Shown here piece after piece: positions 32,579 to 45,445 of a DNA stretch of 64,000 nt. The stretch is from Sambucus nigra (Eukaryota > Streptophyta > Magnoliopsida > Dipsacales > Adoxaceae), in assembly GCA_949130495.1 (NCBI GenBank), contig OX422211.1, positions 332,352,504-332,416,503 on the forward strand, read 5' to 3'. The notes below the pieces were generated by a model, which saw only the letters and a list, made by a program, of their open reading frames with translations, ran no database searches and was not told the origin of the DNA. Made by a program: the position numbers and the translations under genes. Position 1 is the stretch's first letter, and the number at the start of each line of letters is the position of its first letter.

Positions 32579-33987
32579 TTGATTGGAACCTCACTCACCG
32601 ACCACGAAAAGAGGGAGTTGGTCACCCTACTCCGAAGTAACCTAGATGTCTTTGCATGGGAGACTTACGAGTTGCCTAGGATTGATACGAACATCACTTG
32701 TCATCGACTGCACATCGATCCATCGTTCGAACCAATTGCACAGAAATCTCGCCTAACTGCTTCGAAAAAAGTCAAGGCAGTGGAGAAGGAAGTTGAAAAA
32801 TTGCTGGACACAACATACAAACGGAAAGTCCAGTTCCCCAAATGGCTATCCAACCTAGTGGTTGTCCCTAAGAGCAACGGAAAGTGGAGAGTCTGCATCG
32901 ATTGACTGATCTCAACAAGGCATGCCCTAAAGATAACTTCCTCCTCCCAAAGATTGATCAGCTAATGGACGCCACTGCAGCACACGAAAGGATGAGCTTT
33001 CTAGACGCATACTCCGAGTATCACCAGATCCCCATGTACAAGCCGAATCAAGACAAAATAGCATTTATAACCACAATTGGGCTATATTTCTACAAGGTCA
33101 TGCCCTTTGGGCTCAAAAATGCAGAGGCAACTTACCAGCGGTTGGTTACAAAAACGTTCAGAGACCAAATGGGAAGCACTATAGAGGTCTACATCGATGA
33201 CATGCTCATTAAGATCAAGCTCAAGTATGACGACCTCTCTGACCTATCAAGGACCTTTAAAATCCCCAGGAAGTACTGAATGAAACTCAACGCGAGTAAG
33301 TGTTCCTTCGGTGTCCAACCAGGAAAATTCCTTGGGTACTTGGTCACCAAGAGAGGTATCGAAGCTAACCTGGACCAAATTGATGCTATTAACAAGAGTA
33401 CAGCCCCCCAAACCATAAGAGACGTGCAGAAGATCACGGGAATGATCGCCTCCCTAAATCGGTTCATCTCAAAGTCTTTCGAAAGGTGCCAACTGTTCTT
33501 CCAGATATTGAAGAAGAGCAAGGATGTGGAGTGGAATGGGGATTGCTCGAAGGCATTGGAGTGGATCAAAACTTACCTCAACAAACCCCCTCTGCTCATA
33601 ATCCATCAAGAAAAGGGTTCTTTGTATCTTTACCTTGTAGTATCCAGCCATGCTATAAGTTCTGCACTGGTATGCGAGAAAATGGGGATCCAATACCCAG
33701 TCTATTACGTAAGCAAGACTCTTTTGGACGTCAAAAAGTGATACCTACCATTAGAAAAACTCTCCTTTGCGCTAGTGGTAGCCTCAAGGAAATTAAAGCA
33801 TTACTTCGAAACCCACTCCATCATCGTACTTACATCCCACCCCCTTAAAGCAGTCCTGAGAAAAGCAGATCTTTCCAAAAGACTATCAAAGTGGTCGGTC
33901 GAGCTTGGGAGATTTGACATTCAGTTCCAGTCGAGGAATTCCATCAAAGGGCAAGTCCTCGCTGATTTCATAACAGTGTTTATATAA
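32579..33987 (+). pseudogene. Reverse transcriptase and RNase H of the older element
   Basis: RT motifs are in order: FPKWLSNLVVVPKSNGKWR, a frame break after CID, CPKDNFLLPKIDQLMDAT, MSFLDAYSEYHQI, KVMPFGLKNAEATYQRL, the active-site box VYIDDML, then a stop and LNASKCSFGVQPGKFLGYLV. The Ty3-type RNase H follows (LYLYLVVSSHAISSALV, YYVSKTL, stop, then LVVASRKLKHYF and SIKGQVLADF). At least four stops or shifts interrupt the region. Catalytic Asp-Asp of RT is intact. Confidence 0.85.
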
Positions 33988-34019
33988 GAACATACTTGCG
34001 ACCAACCCCAAGCTATTCA

Positions 34020-35775
34020 TCATAATGAAGTTCCCCCAGCATCAAGCGTCTGGAGACTATTCGTTGACAGAGCCTCCAATTTCAAAGGGACAGGAGTTGG
34101 CATCGTACTGATTACCCCTGAAGATGCAATACTTGAGTAAGGAATCAGGCTTAAATTTGAAGCCTCCAATAACAGAGAAGAATATGAAGCACTGATCGCA
34201 GGCCTATAAAAGGTACGAACGCTCGGAGCAAAGCGATTCCAAGTGTTCGACAACTCACAGTTGGTCTCCAACCAGATAAGAGGTGATTTCAACACTAGAG
34301 ATGAGAGGATGGCAGCCTATCTCGCCACTATGAAAGAATTGATGGCAAACTTCGAACAAGTCATCGTTTAGCAATTTCCCAGGGGACAAAACAACCATGC
34401 TGATGCCCTAGCAGCCTTAAGCTCAAAGATTAACTCCGACTTGAAGAGGACAATTCAGATTAATTTACTTGCCCAACCAAGTATCAACCAGATCGCCGAG
34501 CTGCCGAGCGTAGGGAATGTTGTCCAGATTGAGACAGCCCCCAGTTGGATGGACCCCATAAGGGATTATTTATAGGATGGTGCGCTACCAGCAGATAAGA
34601 AGGCCGCTCATCAGATAAGAGTCAAAGATGTTCACTTTTACTTATCTTTTGAAGGCAAGCTGTATAAGAGATCTTTCACTAGTCCTTACCTCCAATGCGT
34701 TCATCCAAAGGACGTCGAGCAAGTTCCGCATGAACTCCATGAGAGAATCTGTTGGAGTCACATTAGGGGCAGGTCGCTAGCTTTTCGATCAATAAAAGAA
34801 GGCTACGAGTGGCCATACATGTAGAAAGATGCAAGAATTTATGCTCGAAAATGCAAAAAAGTGCCAAATTCACGCACCTATGGTTCACTAGCCGGCTAGC
34901 GACCTGAAGTCACTTACTAGCCCATGGCATTTCATCCAATGGGGTATGGACATCATGGCCCCTCTACCTACCGCAGTCGGTAATCCTAAGTATTTGTTGG
35001 TCGCAACAGACTACTTCACCAAATGGATAAAAGCGGAGCCACTGGCAAACATTAGAGACGCATACATGATAAGATTCATATGGAGGAACATTGTCACTCG
35101 TTTTGGGATCCCCAAGACTATCATCACTGACAACGGAACCCAGTTTGAGAGTGGCCTCTTCCAGGGTTTTTGCAGCGACCACATGATCAGGCACTACTTC
35201 AGTTCTGTGGCATATCCTCAGAGCAACGGACAGGTTGAGGCTTCCAAAAAAATAGTGATTGATGGATTAAAAAAGCATTTAGAGCGAGCCAAGGGAGCAT
35301 AGGTAAACGAACTACCCCAGATCCTATGGGCTTACCGCACCACCCCACGACGAGCAACTGGAGAAACACCTTTCGCACTGACGTATGTGATGGAGGTAAT
35401 TATCCCCTTGGAAGTTAACCTCCCTACCATGAGGTCCACTCTGGTCGACCAAGGCCGAAACGATGCAACATTGCTCGCTGAACTTGACCTAGCTAAAGAA
35501 TGAATGGAGTTGGCTCTAGTGAAACTAACAGCCTACCAACAATAGCTAGCAAGACACTGTAATAAAAAGTTCAATCCAAGATCATTCCAGGTTGGGGACT
35601 ACATCCTGAGGAAAGTTCTTGGCAGTGCTGTAAAACCATCGTATGGCAAGCTAATACCAAATTAGGAGGGGCCATTCAAGGTGATAAACGATGACCTACA
35701 AGGAGCCTATCACTTAGAAACCCTGGAGGGTAGGGAGATACCTAGAGCTTGTAATACATCTAATTTGAAGAAATT
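34020..35775 (+). pseudogene. Second (aRH-type) RNase H and integrase of the older element
   Basis: WRLFVDRASNFKGTGVGI, EASNNREEYEALIAGL and SQLVSNQIRG show the additional RNase H that marks the Tat lineage (Ogre/Retand group), interrupted by several TAG/TAA codons. The integrase follows: zinc-domain traces near 34700-34860, then DIMAPLPTAVGNPKYLLVAT, IITDNGTQFESG and YPQSNGQVEASKK (catalytic D, D, E retained), and the C-terminal part GPFKVINDDLQGAYHLETL with a stop just before it. Non-functional. Confidence 0.85.
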
Positions 35776-36400
35776 CTACTCCTGGTTTTCTTTTTTCTTT
35801 TTGAACTCAGTGTTGAATTTTCAATTCATTTATGATTAATGAGATTTATTTGGCAGTGGCATTTTATGGAGTGTTTATTTTTCTCAACTACATTATAATC
35901 CTTTCCAAGTTATAGCCTCCCCTCTTAACATACAAAACTAAGATCACGAGAAACTTATTAAAGGAGGGTCAATGTGTAATGATCCTCCTCAGGCATTCGT
36001 CAACGAACACGAATGACCTACTTGCTTGCCCCAAGCAATATATGAAGCCCTACAGGGGACCGTTAGGTAACATGGCCAACCCAGGTTAGTCGCCAACATC
36101 GTTTGGCTTAGAAATCCTGTTTGGATTGAACATCCAATACCAGGTGTATCCTCTCCATTGCCTCACTTAGGCCTAAGGAATTGTGACGACACAACCTAAA
36201 AGGTAAAGTAAGGAAAAATGGTACACTAAAGGCATACTGGACTGGGGGGATACTTACTCAATGACTAACTCTGCCTAAATCAAATCTAGTTGACTGGAAG
36301 AGCCCAAGATAACTGAGCAAGAGATCAATGAAGTGAAAAATAACACAATACATGTTTAGTCAGAAAATCGCCCAAAGCATAACTATTTTATTACGTCATT
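35776..36400. other. Post-pol spacer of the older element
   Basis: Non-coding sequence between the pol end and the antisense coding region; no repeats comparable to the array in the younger element were seen. Confidence 0.5.
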
Positions 36401-36409
36401 ACATATACA

Positions 36410-38403
36410 AAGAGTTACATATGCTGAGTAATTCAAATCCTAATGAGAACTAGGTCGCTGAGCGAGGTAGTCAGCCACTCGTGCTCTTCGGCCATCATCT
36501 GGGTGAGGAGCTAATTCCTCCTCGAATTCGTCTGAATTTGGTTCCATGAGCTGTCTTGGGATTGCATCTATGGACATCCATCGATCATCTCTTCTGAATG
36601 GGTTCAACATCAAAGTTGAGGGAGAGATCTCATACCGGAGAACAGAGTTCTTAGGGACTTACAACTCCCTAAGGGCACTCAACCACCCTCTTATGAAAGC
36701 TAAGTCCTCCACCTCCTTCAATTTCGTTGGAGCATCAGTCCAACCCTGGTCGTAGCCATCAGCCCACACCTTTCGAGGTCCTTTCTTGGACAGGTGCCTC
36801 AGTAAGGTGACATCTCTTTGAAGACCAACAACTATCACATACGTCCTGCGAACGTCACCTCGCGGTTCGATAATCTTCCTAGCTGAACCACTATCATCAG
36901 TACCAGCTCGCTGCCCAGTCGTTGAAGATGAACCACATAAAACTTGAGGGGAAATGCTCAACACATTCTCCCTAAGTCGCAAGGCTTCCCTCCTTAGAGC
37001 ATCATTCTCTTGTTGAAGGATCTCTCTGACTTATTAGATCTTAAAAGCATCCAGAAGCTTAGTCTTCAGAGCATCCATTTCTTCTTGAACAGAAGCACCG
37101 ACCTCCTCCATCTCCTCAAGCCTATCTTTCAGCTTGGCAATAAGCTCTGACTGGTCTTTATAGTCCCGATTCCTCGATCTAAGAGACTTGTAAATTTTTA
37201 CAAAGGCACGACGAACTCGGGTTCTCACATCGGGATCGAGAATTTTTCCTAAGTGAGAGGTAGCAGGAATATATTCCTCAATATCAATAAGCTACAAACC
37301 ATACAAGCATTGAGAACAAATGAACCATTACACAGAAGGGAACAAAACTTCATTTCATTAGATAAAAGATACTTCAAGTACATCAACGTAAGAAAAATAG
37401 AATAATAGAAATAAAAGAAATATAAAGTCCCCTAATAAGACTAGCTGACAACCTCATTCTGCTCTGAGGATGATGGTTACTTCCCCTTATTAGCATCAGC
37501 CTCACATGCATCTCCCTCAGTTGGAATAGCCTCCATTCCTTGATCAAGGGGAACATCAGCAACAGTAGATGGAATGACTGAGACACCTTAATTGGCAGCA
37601 GGAGGAGGCACGCCATCCATAGTGGAGTCCAGGGTCGTGCTCGTCAAAGAGTGGAGAATCAACATCCACCTCGGTAGCGAGCAAAGCCCTGTCCCATCCC
37701 TTCTTGAAGTTTAATCAACTGATATTGCCAATTCAAGCCTCAGCATCCTCATATGATGCGAGCCACCCAGCGTTGTACGAGATCTCCTTGAGGGTGGTAG
37801 CCTCAGATTCTAGCTTCTTTGTTTTTTCGACGAGCTCTTTATTCTCCTCAATAACCGCCAACTTGCTCGTGCAGACCAAGTCAGAGGACTGCCTCAGCTC
37901 CTCCAGCTCCTTAGACACCACATCTTTCTCTTTGTTGGGTTCATCCAAGGCAAGGTCAGAGGAATTCTGAGCAGCATTGGAAGTCCTTAGGCTCGCCTTA
38001 AGCTCAACATTTTTCCTCGTCAGCTCGTCGTGGCTGCGATAGAGGACGCTAAAATCAGACACAAACTGCAGAGAGAAAGAAAATATTAGCAAAGAAGGTA
38101 TTGAAAAGAACGTTGCAAGAGCAGAGAAGTAAAAACAGACTTACCAAGGCTAGCCTCTGACTCACCTTTAGGGAAAACTGGTCGGTCCCTGTATTTAACG
38201 ACCTCTGGTGATCAGCTGGTAAGACTTATCTCTTGAGCACCGTCGGAGCCAATTGAGGGGTAAGAGCAACAGACGCCCCCTCAGCCAGATCAGACACGGG
38301 CACCAAAAACTACCCCGTCTTTGTCCTCACTTCTTCTCTCCTCCTTTATTATTCTCTCTCCTTCTTCTCCCTCTCGATCCTCTTCCTATATTACACCTTC
38401 TTC

Positions 38404-38434
<31 letters not shown>

Positions 38435-39440
38435 ATGCCTCATCTTTTTTCTTCATCTCCCTTTAACGAGCCACAGTCTAGGAGCCAATGGTAGTGTCCC
38501 CACTCCCAGAATTCTTCTTCTTTAACCTGTGAGCAAGAGCTACATTTTCCTCATTATCTTCTTGAATTAAATTTTTCCTAGGAGGAGCCATAGTCTCTTC
38601 GCTGGAGCTGTCCGAATCCTCCAAACTTTCCTACCCCTCTGAACCCTCCTTCGAACTGGATGATCCTTCACCACTTGAACTCTCTTCGCTAGAATCACCT
38701 TCAACTCCACCTCTATCAGCCCCCACGCTGTCTTCACCAGAGCTTCTCTCCTCCTCGTCTAACTGGATTGGCTCAGCATCAACCTCTTCTATGATGTCGA
38801 GGTAGGAAATACTGTCAACAGGTTGGGAGATAAAGCTGGACCTAATGTTCTTGTACTCTAAAAATAACACACCTGATCATGGATGCTCGCCGTTAGCCAA
38901 GTATTCCCTGATCTTCCAAGCCTTGATTAGCTCAGCAGCTCAAATTTCGTGGAGCGCAGGTTTCGAGTTCTTTGTCTTCATTAAAAAAGGAAAAAAGGAA
39001 AACATGAGAAATAAAGTACACTAGCATAAAATCAATGAGCAGAACAAGAGATATATCTATATATGTACTCCTCTCCATAAAAGGGAATCGTAGGTCTCCT
39101 GTACCTCTCTCCCCCATTTTGGGGAGGGAACTGCCAATTCCTTGCAATGAGCCCTTCTTGCCAATAGTCCTTGTGGGAATCAGGTAGATTAACTACCAAT
39201 ACCCTGTCATGACTCCTAACTTTCAGATAGAGAGTACCAGAACTTGTTCGAGATAAGGTATAGAAATAAGAAATTTTAGTAAGACCTAAATTGGTGCCAT
39301 AGAGCTGATTAATCCTATGTACGCCATTGCCAATTTTTTAAACATTTGGAGAGCATTGGGAAGGAACTATATAAAAGTAATTAGAGACGTGGATAAACAA
39401 ACGATTTAGGGGAAAAGTCAGACCCCCTGAGACAACAAAA
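36410..39440 (-). pseudogene. Antisense gene of the older element (Transposase_28-like, PF04195 type)
   Basis: Read on the minus strand, 39440-39110 gives FPLNRLFIHVSNYF, IVPSQCSPNV, one TAA, HRINQLYGTNLGL, SGTLYLKVRSHDRVLVVNLP and DSHKDYWQEGLIARNWQFPP: the pattern of plant 'putative gypsy type transposon' proteins. An acidic Ser/Glu stretch (38870-38631), an Arg/Glu repeat from a (CT)n tract (38403-38429) and coiled-coil parts (38092-37733, 37228-37034) follow in several frames, probably exons of a spliced gene. 36982-36659 encodes a further Arg-rich part. Role unknown; its place between pol and the 3' LTR mirrors that in the younger element. Stops make it non-functional as one chain. Confidence 0.7.
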
Positions 39441-39997
39441 GAACATGAATCCAGTGCCCGTCCTCAATGTCTCGAACATTACGAGGGATAGGGGCACGTT
39501 CAATTCCACCTAATTAGGGATGTTGTAAAACTCCCTAAACTCAGTTATTGACTTACTACCTATTCTTGCCATCAGAAAAGAAAAACCCTAGCAGCGATAA
39601 AGAAGAAATTTCAACAGAAAAGAAAAGGGAAGAAGTGTGGAAAACTTACGAAGTAAAAATTAATTTGAGACGATGCAGGGCCACAAGAAAGGAGATGGAA
39701 AGACAACAAAGAGATCGAAGACGAAAGGAGAGACCCGAAAGTGAGAAAAAGCAATAAGAAGTTGGAAATATCTTGAGAGTGCGAAGATTTTTTGAAGCGA
39801 CGTCAGAAATGGCCTCTTTAAACAAATTTAAACCCTCTCAATGATGACGCACGAAGAACGAAGTGAATCTTTCGCCTAAATCTACTACAGAAAGACGTTT
39901 CACTCCCAAAGGCATCTTGCAATTCACAAAAATACCATCAGAGCTATTATTTGAAATTATTGAGCCCAAATTATGACCCAAAAATTTTAGGGGCAAT
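39441..39997. other. Antisense gene upstream region and polypurine tract
   Basis: Mostly non-coding by eye. The plus-strand priming site is probably the TTTTAGGGGCAAT tract immediately before the 3' LTR at 39998. Confidence 0.5.
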
Positions 39998-40390
39998 TGT
40001 AGGCACCTTGTCCATTTATCTTGGTCGAGAGAAGTAGCTAGACTAAGCCCTATCAAGAATAGGGAGAGTCTGGCCCAAATTCCAAAGTCTTATAGATGGT
40101 TAAGTTAGCAGCAACCCATTTAACCCCTAAAATCCCTCAGGAGATATTCTAGGGATTATGGGATAACGTGGAGGTGCCCAACACCCCCACTCTCTGAACT
40201 TTACATGTATATATTGTATCCCTGACCCGGGGTAAAGGGGCATGTAATCAGAAACACTCCCCTGGAGAAAAGAGAAATACAAACAAAGAGCACTACCGCG
40301 GACGTCGGCAATTTGTTGAACCATGTATATCTTGTGTCGTGTGTGTTATTGCAGCTATTCTAATTTGTGTTCTTTATTTTTTCTGGTGAT
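39998..40390 (+). repeat. 3' LTR of the older element, left part
   Basis: Starts TGTAGG and aligns with the 5' LTR up to CTGGTGAT, where the younger element interrupts it. GTGAT at 40386-40390 is the left copy of the younger element's target duplication. Confidence 0.92.
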
Positions 40391-41110
40391 TGATATGCCC
40401 ATATATATCCTCGGCCAGGCCGAGGGCGCCCTCCAATCGGACGATCCCTCAGGGGGCCGACCCTTCATCAGGTTCCAGACGACCCTCCGAGGGTACGACA
40501 GTATGAGGCCCAAATTATGCCAGACTCATTACCGGAAGGAACTTTGCCCTCGGCCTCATATCAAAGGCCGAGGGTGACATCATCACAGTGCGTGGTTTGG
40601 GAGACGCGTGGAACAGTGCGCGTGAGGCTCACATGGCACGTGGGAGACCGTTATAACCAAATCACATCCTTACGTGAGGGAATATTATGTCATCATTTGG
40701 CATCTACAGGTGTCAACAGGAGATTGGCTAGATCATCATTCACATGCACCATGCATACTTAGGGGGTAGACTACACCCCCCAAGACCTATATATACTTGT
40801 CACCTACAACCCTACAGGGAGAGGGATCGATAATTGTAACCCTAGTAAAAACTCTGCTTATACACACAGTAGAGAGAGAAAGTGAGCTGATGTGCATTGT
40901 ATCCAAGGCCATTAGTGCCCATACTTAGTGGATCACACACTCACAGTGGATGTAGGCCAAATTGGTTGAACCACTATACATCATTGTCTTATTCCTCTTA
41001 TACTCATCTCCTTCTAAACACTCACACATACACATATCTATGGCTGCCATGGTACTTACAGTTTGAGCTCATCATCACTTATTTGGTGGTGCTAAATCTC
41101 AGCATCATCA
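40391..41110 (+). repeat. 5' LTR of the younger element, 720 bp
   Basis: TGAT...ATCA termini. GC-rich first part with GGCCGAGG/CCTCGGCC inverted motifs (a hairpin at about 40549-40576), then a TATA box and an AT-rich end. Followed after two bases by the primer binding site. Confidence 0.95.
40788..40797 (+). promoter_or_regulatory. Putative TATA box of the 5' LTR
   Basis: CTATATATAC stands alone in otherwise mixed sequence, about 320 bp before the LTR end, and is conserved in the 3' LTR (about 51949-51958). Transcription would start some 25-35 bp downstream. Confidence 0.55.
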
Positions 41111-41112
41111 GT

Positions 41113-41130
41113 TTGGCGCCGTCTGTGGGA
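41113..41130 (+). promoter_or_regulatory. Primer binding site of the younger element
   Basis: TGGCGCCGTCTGTGGGAA follows the LTR end. Its first eight bases would pair with a tRNA 3' end CGGCGCCA, and the same motif follows the LTR of the older element. Confidence 0.7.
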
Positions 41131-41377
41131 ACGAGAAGACATCTCTTCCTTGAATACAGCTTGACCTCATTGGGCACTCTGGTGGTGAGCCAGTTCTCCC
41201 CGTGTGGAGATGTTTCACCATTGAAAAAGACCCATTATGGTTCTCAAGCTCACCAAACCTTCATCAGTTCAGCTCTTCATAGCTCAAACACATGGCACCG
41301 GAGATGCCACCACCACCACTTCCCCCACCGGATGATGGGGGAGGACCCAGTTCCAGTTAGTCACACATCAGTCTGAG

Positions 41378-42955
41378 ATGGCTGATGTGGCGGAAGCCTT
41401 GAAGTCTCTGGCAGCGAGCCAACGGATCATGCAGGAGCAGTTCACGGCTCTGAGCCAGAACATACTGAGACCACCAGGGGTCTCACCTGAAATGATTACT
41501 CCGGCAGCAGCTCCAGGACAGCATGAGGCCAGGGGACCACCCCAGGCACCACGCAAAGACTTGCCACCCCCTCAGCGGCGTAGGGATGTTGCTGACACCC
41601 GGCGTCTACGCCTGGGGAGGCAAGAAAATCCTTGCCCTGAGGACATGTATGATGATCTGGAGGGAGAGGAGGCCCCCATAGAATGCTGGGAACCATATGA
41701 GGTCTCCAATAATACTGTAAGACCTATCCAGGAGAGCAGAGGGAAGTGCGGAAGGATAAATCCTGACAATCGCCCGAGAGGCTCTGCTTTCGATTGCCTA
41801 AGAAGGGGGTCGGCCTTTGAGAGGCTGGGCCCAGTGAAGGACCTGCGGGAAAAATTGTCCAGGTCAAGGAGTGCCGCGAGGTCCAGAAGGGAGGCAACAG
41901 ATGACCGACACCACGGGGGACGGCCCCTAGGACGAGACGACGACCAGGGGGAAGTAAACATCCGACATAGGCCAGCCGCGGCAGGACCCTCTGTCCATCT
42001 CAAAGAGGCAGCAGGGGATAACATCGGCCAGGCCGACCCTACGAGGCCCTGGAATGACTCGATCCAGTGATTGGAGGATAAGTTTGGTGATATACTGAAA
42101 ATACGGGACCCTTTTCAGAGGGGATACACCATAGGCTCACCCTTTGTGGCGAAGATAGTCAACTTCCCTACGCCATCAAAGTTCAAGCCACCTGTGGTCA
42201 CCCCAAGATATGAAGGGAGCACCAACCCTGTCCACCATGTTGAGATGTATCAATCAGCAGCAGACGTATACTCTATCTCAGATGAGATGAGGTGTCGTTC
42301 CTTCTCTGGTACCCTGACTGGGGATGCACATGTCTGGTACACGTCTCTTTTAAAAAATTCCATTGAAAACTTTAAGCAGTTGGCAGACCGATTCATCCAC
42401 AACTTTTTCTTTGGGATGAGGCCATAGAAGAAGACCACCCACCTACTCTATGTTAAGTAGGGGAAGAATGAGAGTCTGAGGAACTACATAGCCAGATTCA
42501 ATAAAGAGAAGCTGGAGGTGGAAGACTATGAGGAGAGCATAGCTATGACAACCCTGATTGGAGGACTCCAAAAGGGGAAGCTGTTATGGAAGATTGCTGA
42601 AGACCCCCTAGGACGATGGCTGAATTACTGTCAGTAGCAGGAAAGGTGATGAACGCCGAAGAGGCGATGGCCGCAAAATACGAAGACGAAAAAGGAGGCG
42701 CTAGTGGGGGTAAATACCCTAAGAAGAACAAAGAGGGAAAGAAGAGGTCTACAGACGACAAGTTCGCTGGTTACACCCCACTAACGGTCAACTGTGAACA
42801 TATTCTCAATGAAATAAAGAGTGACCGATCCCTGAAGTGGCCTGAGAAGTTGAGGGCAGCCCCCAACAAGAGGAACAAGAACATGTGGTGCGAATTTCAC
42901 CAAGACCACGGCCACATAACAGACAAATGCTTTGCTCTGAAAGATGAGATTGAGA
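41378..42955 (+). pseudogene. gag of the younger element
   Basis: The frame opens at ATG 41378 (MADVAEALKSLAASQ), with an Arg/Asp-rich, probably disordered part to residue 230. The gag core follows: FPTPSKFKPPVVTPRYEGS, DAHVWYTSLLKNS, NFKQLADRFIHNF. Stops occur at 42068, 42425 and 42458, and a frameshift in a C-run near 42605 moves the reading one frame until a compensating shift near 42950. The zinc-binding motif WCEFHQDHGHITDKC (about 42886-42930) is the Tat-type C-x2-H-x4-H-x4-C variant of the usual CCHC knuckle. Binds RNA in active relatives; broken here. Confidence 0.85.
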
Positions 42956-44140
42956 GAAGGGAAGCTCAGAAAGTACGTCGACAAAGGTGCCTTCAAGAGG
43001 GGCCGAGGGGACGACCCCAGAAAGAAGCAGGGCGATGCATGTAGAGAAGGTCCTCAAAAAAGAGGGGACGACCCTTTTGATGATGAGGATGACCCTGACC
43101 TCCCGCCGAGAGATGACCAAGGCCCTATCAAGAGGCTTAATATAATCTCGCTCGGAGTGGGAATGATCTTCGGGGGTCTAGCAGGAGGAGGGTATGAGGT
43201 CGCTGACAGGAAGGCCCATGTGGCTGAGGCCAAGGCAGTGACAAAGACGGTACACTCAACCTCTCTGGAGGTCAAGTCAGAAAAGAGAAAAAAGGTCGAT
43301 ATGGATACTCTGATAGTGGAGTTCTCGAGAATGGACTTTAAAGGCCTCCTAGCCCCACACGATGACCCACTCGTCATCACAACTAGGGTGCACGGGTGTG
43401 AGGTGCCGAGGATATTGGTCGATGGGGGCAGTTCTGCAGATGTAATGTTTTGGCCGTGCTTCAAAGCCTTAGGTCTCAACCGTGCTAGACTCCTCCCATA
43501 CCATCATCCATTGATTGGGTTCAGTGGGGAAAAGGTTCATCCCCTTGGAGTGTATGAGGCCGATGTCAGGATGGGGGACGAGTGGCCGAGATGGCTTACC
43601 AAGAAGGTCAGTTTCTTTGTGATTGATGAACATGTGTTTTCGGCCTACAACATCATACTGGGGCGTGTGGCCCTCAAGGGGTTTGAAGCTGTGCCATCTA
43701 CGGTCCATCAGATGATTAAATTTCCTACCCCTTATGGGGTGGGGGAAGTTCAGGGAGACCAGACGACAGCGCGAGAATGTTACTACAACTTCGCTGAAGA
43801 AAGAGAGGCACACAAGAGGGCTACAACCACTTGCAATATTGATACCCTAGACCCTAGAGACGATATGAAGCTAAAGAAAGGAGAGGCCGCGGAAGAGGTA
43901 GAATCCATCATCCTCAATGAGGATGACCCGGAAAAAACGGTCCAAGTCGGCAAGTCTCTGAAGCCAAATATCAAGGAAGACCTCATTAAACTGTTGAAGA
44001 GAAGACAGAGCGTCTTTGCATGGAGTCACACAGATATGCCGGGGATCGACCCCGAAGTTATGAGCCACAAGCTCAACGTGGTAGAGCCAGTAAAGCAGAA
44101 GAGGAGAATTTACTCTAGAGAAAAGTATGAGGTCATAAGG
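42944..44140 (+). pseudogene. Protease part of the younger element's gag-pol
   Basis: Open continuously from 42944 to 44380. The aspartic protease starts at VPRILVDGGSSADVMFWP (about 43400-43455), with the catalytic Asp in a D-G-G-S-S box, then GVYEADVRMGDEW, FFVIDEHVFSAYNIILGRV and AVPSTVHQMIKFPT. A linker rich in Glu/Lys follows, and FAWSHTDMPGIDPE marks the approach to RT. This is the least damaged part of the element. Confidence 0.85.
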
Positions 44141-45337
44141 GATGAGGTAAAAAAATTGGAAGATGTTGAGTTTATCAGAGAGGTCATCTACCCTGAATGG
44201 ATATCCAACGCTGTCATTGTCCCAAAAGCCAACGGAAAGTGGAGAATGTGTGTAGACTTCATAGACCTCAACAAGCATTGTCCCAAAGACAACTTCCCTC
44301 TCCCCCGTATTGACCAGATGGTAGACGCTACCGCAGGCCATGAGCTCATGAGCTTTATGGATGCCTATTCAGGGTACAACTAGATCTTCATGAACCCTGA
44401 GGACTCGGAGAAGACAACCTTCATTACTGATAAGGGGACATAATGTTATAGGGTCATGCCCTTTGGCCTAAAAAATGCGGGGGCAACGTACCAGCGCCTC
44501 GTAAATAAAATGTTCAAAGACCAAATTGGGAAGTCTATGGAGGTCTATGTAGATGACATGCTGACTAAGAGTTTGAAGGCAGAGGATCATGTGGCAGACC
44601 TGGAGAGGACCTTTAATACGATGGACAAATACCAGATGAAGCTTAATCCGGGCAAGTGTGTCTTCGGGGTCGGAGCAGGAAAGTTCTTGGGGTTCATTGT
44701 CAACCAAAGAGGCATCGAGGCCAATCCTGAAAAGATAAAGGCCCTTGTTGAGATGAAGACCCCCAAGTCCATTAAAGACATTCAGAGACTCACAGGGAGA
44801 GTTGCTGCCTTGAACATGTTCGTGTCTAGGGCCACAGACAGGTGTCTACACTTCTTCAAAATTCTTAGAAAAGCCTTCGAATGGAGTGAAGAGTGTGATG
44901 AGGCCTTCAAGGAGTTAAAATCATACATGGGGTCTACCTTGCTGTTGTCATGGCCCGTGCAGGGTGAACGACTTTATGTGTACCTCGCCGTCTCAGAGTT
45001 AGCCATCAGTGCAGCCATTGTGAGAGACGAAGACGGAGTACAGAAGCCTGTATATTTTAACAGCAATGCACTCCAGGGGGCAGAGCAAAGATATCCAAGG
45101 ATGGAAAAGTTGGCCTATGCCTTGATCCATGCATCGAGAAAGATGAAGCCATACTTCCAGTCCCATACAATGGTCATCCTCACTGACTCTCCCCTTAGGC
45201 AGGTTTTGCACAAGCCTGAAAAATCAAGGAGGTTAATGGCCTGGGCTATAGAGCTGGGGGAGTTTGACATAGTGTATCAGCCTAAAACGTCCATTAAGGG
45301 GCAAGCATTGGCAGACTTCATGGCCGAGTTTACTTAG
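44141..45337 (+). pseudogene. Reverse transcriptase and RNase H of the younger element
   Basis: RT motifs: YPEWISNAVIVPKANGKWR, CPKDNFPLPRIDQMVDAT, MSFMDAYSGYN, two stops (44381 and 44441) in the short stretch before the next motif, RVMPFGLKNAGATYQRLV, active site VYVDDML, and KFLGFIVNQRGIEANPEK. RNase H: RLYVYLAVSELAISAAIV, PVYFNSNALQGAEQRYP, HTMVILTDSPLRQVLHKPE and SIKGQALADFMAEF, ending at a TAG (45335). All in one reading frame apart from the stops. Confidence 0.9.
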
Positions 45338-45445
45338 GAAGATGATGAAGCCAAGGGTGAGAGCCTCGGGAAGATAGATACCCGATAAGGTGAGCTCACC
45401 GACACACCTGTAGATAAGGCTAAGACAAGCACCGCTAGAAGGAAA

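Noticed and set aside
38253..38525. Sense-strand frame rich in Leu/Pro/Ser in the older element
   Set aside because: It is the complement of the antisense Arg/Glu repeat and the (CT)n tract, so a shadow.
40897..41376. 159-codon open frame across the end of the 5' LTR of the younger element
   Set aside because: It spans the LTR end and primer site in a frame other than gag and ends in low-complexity sequence; a chance frame.
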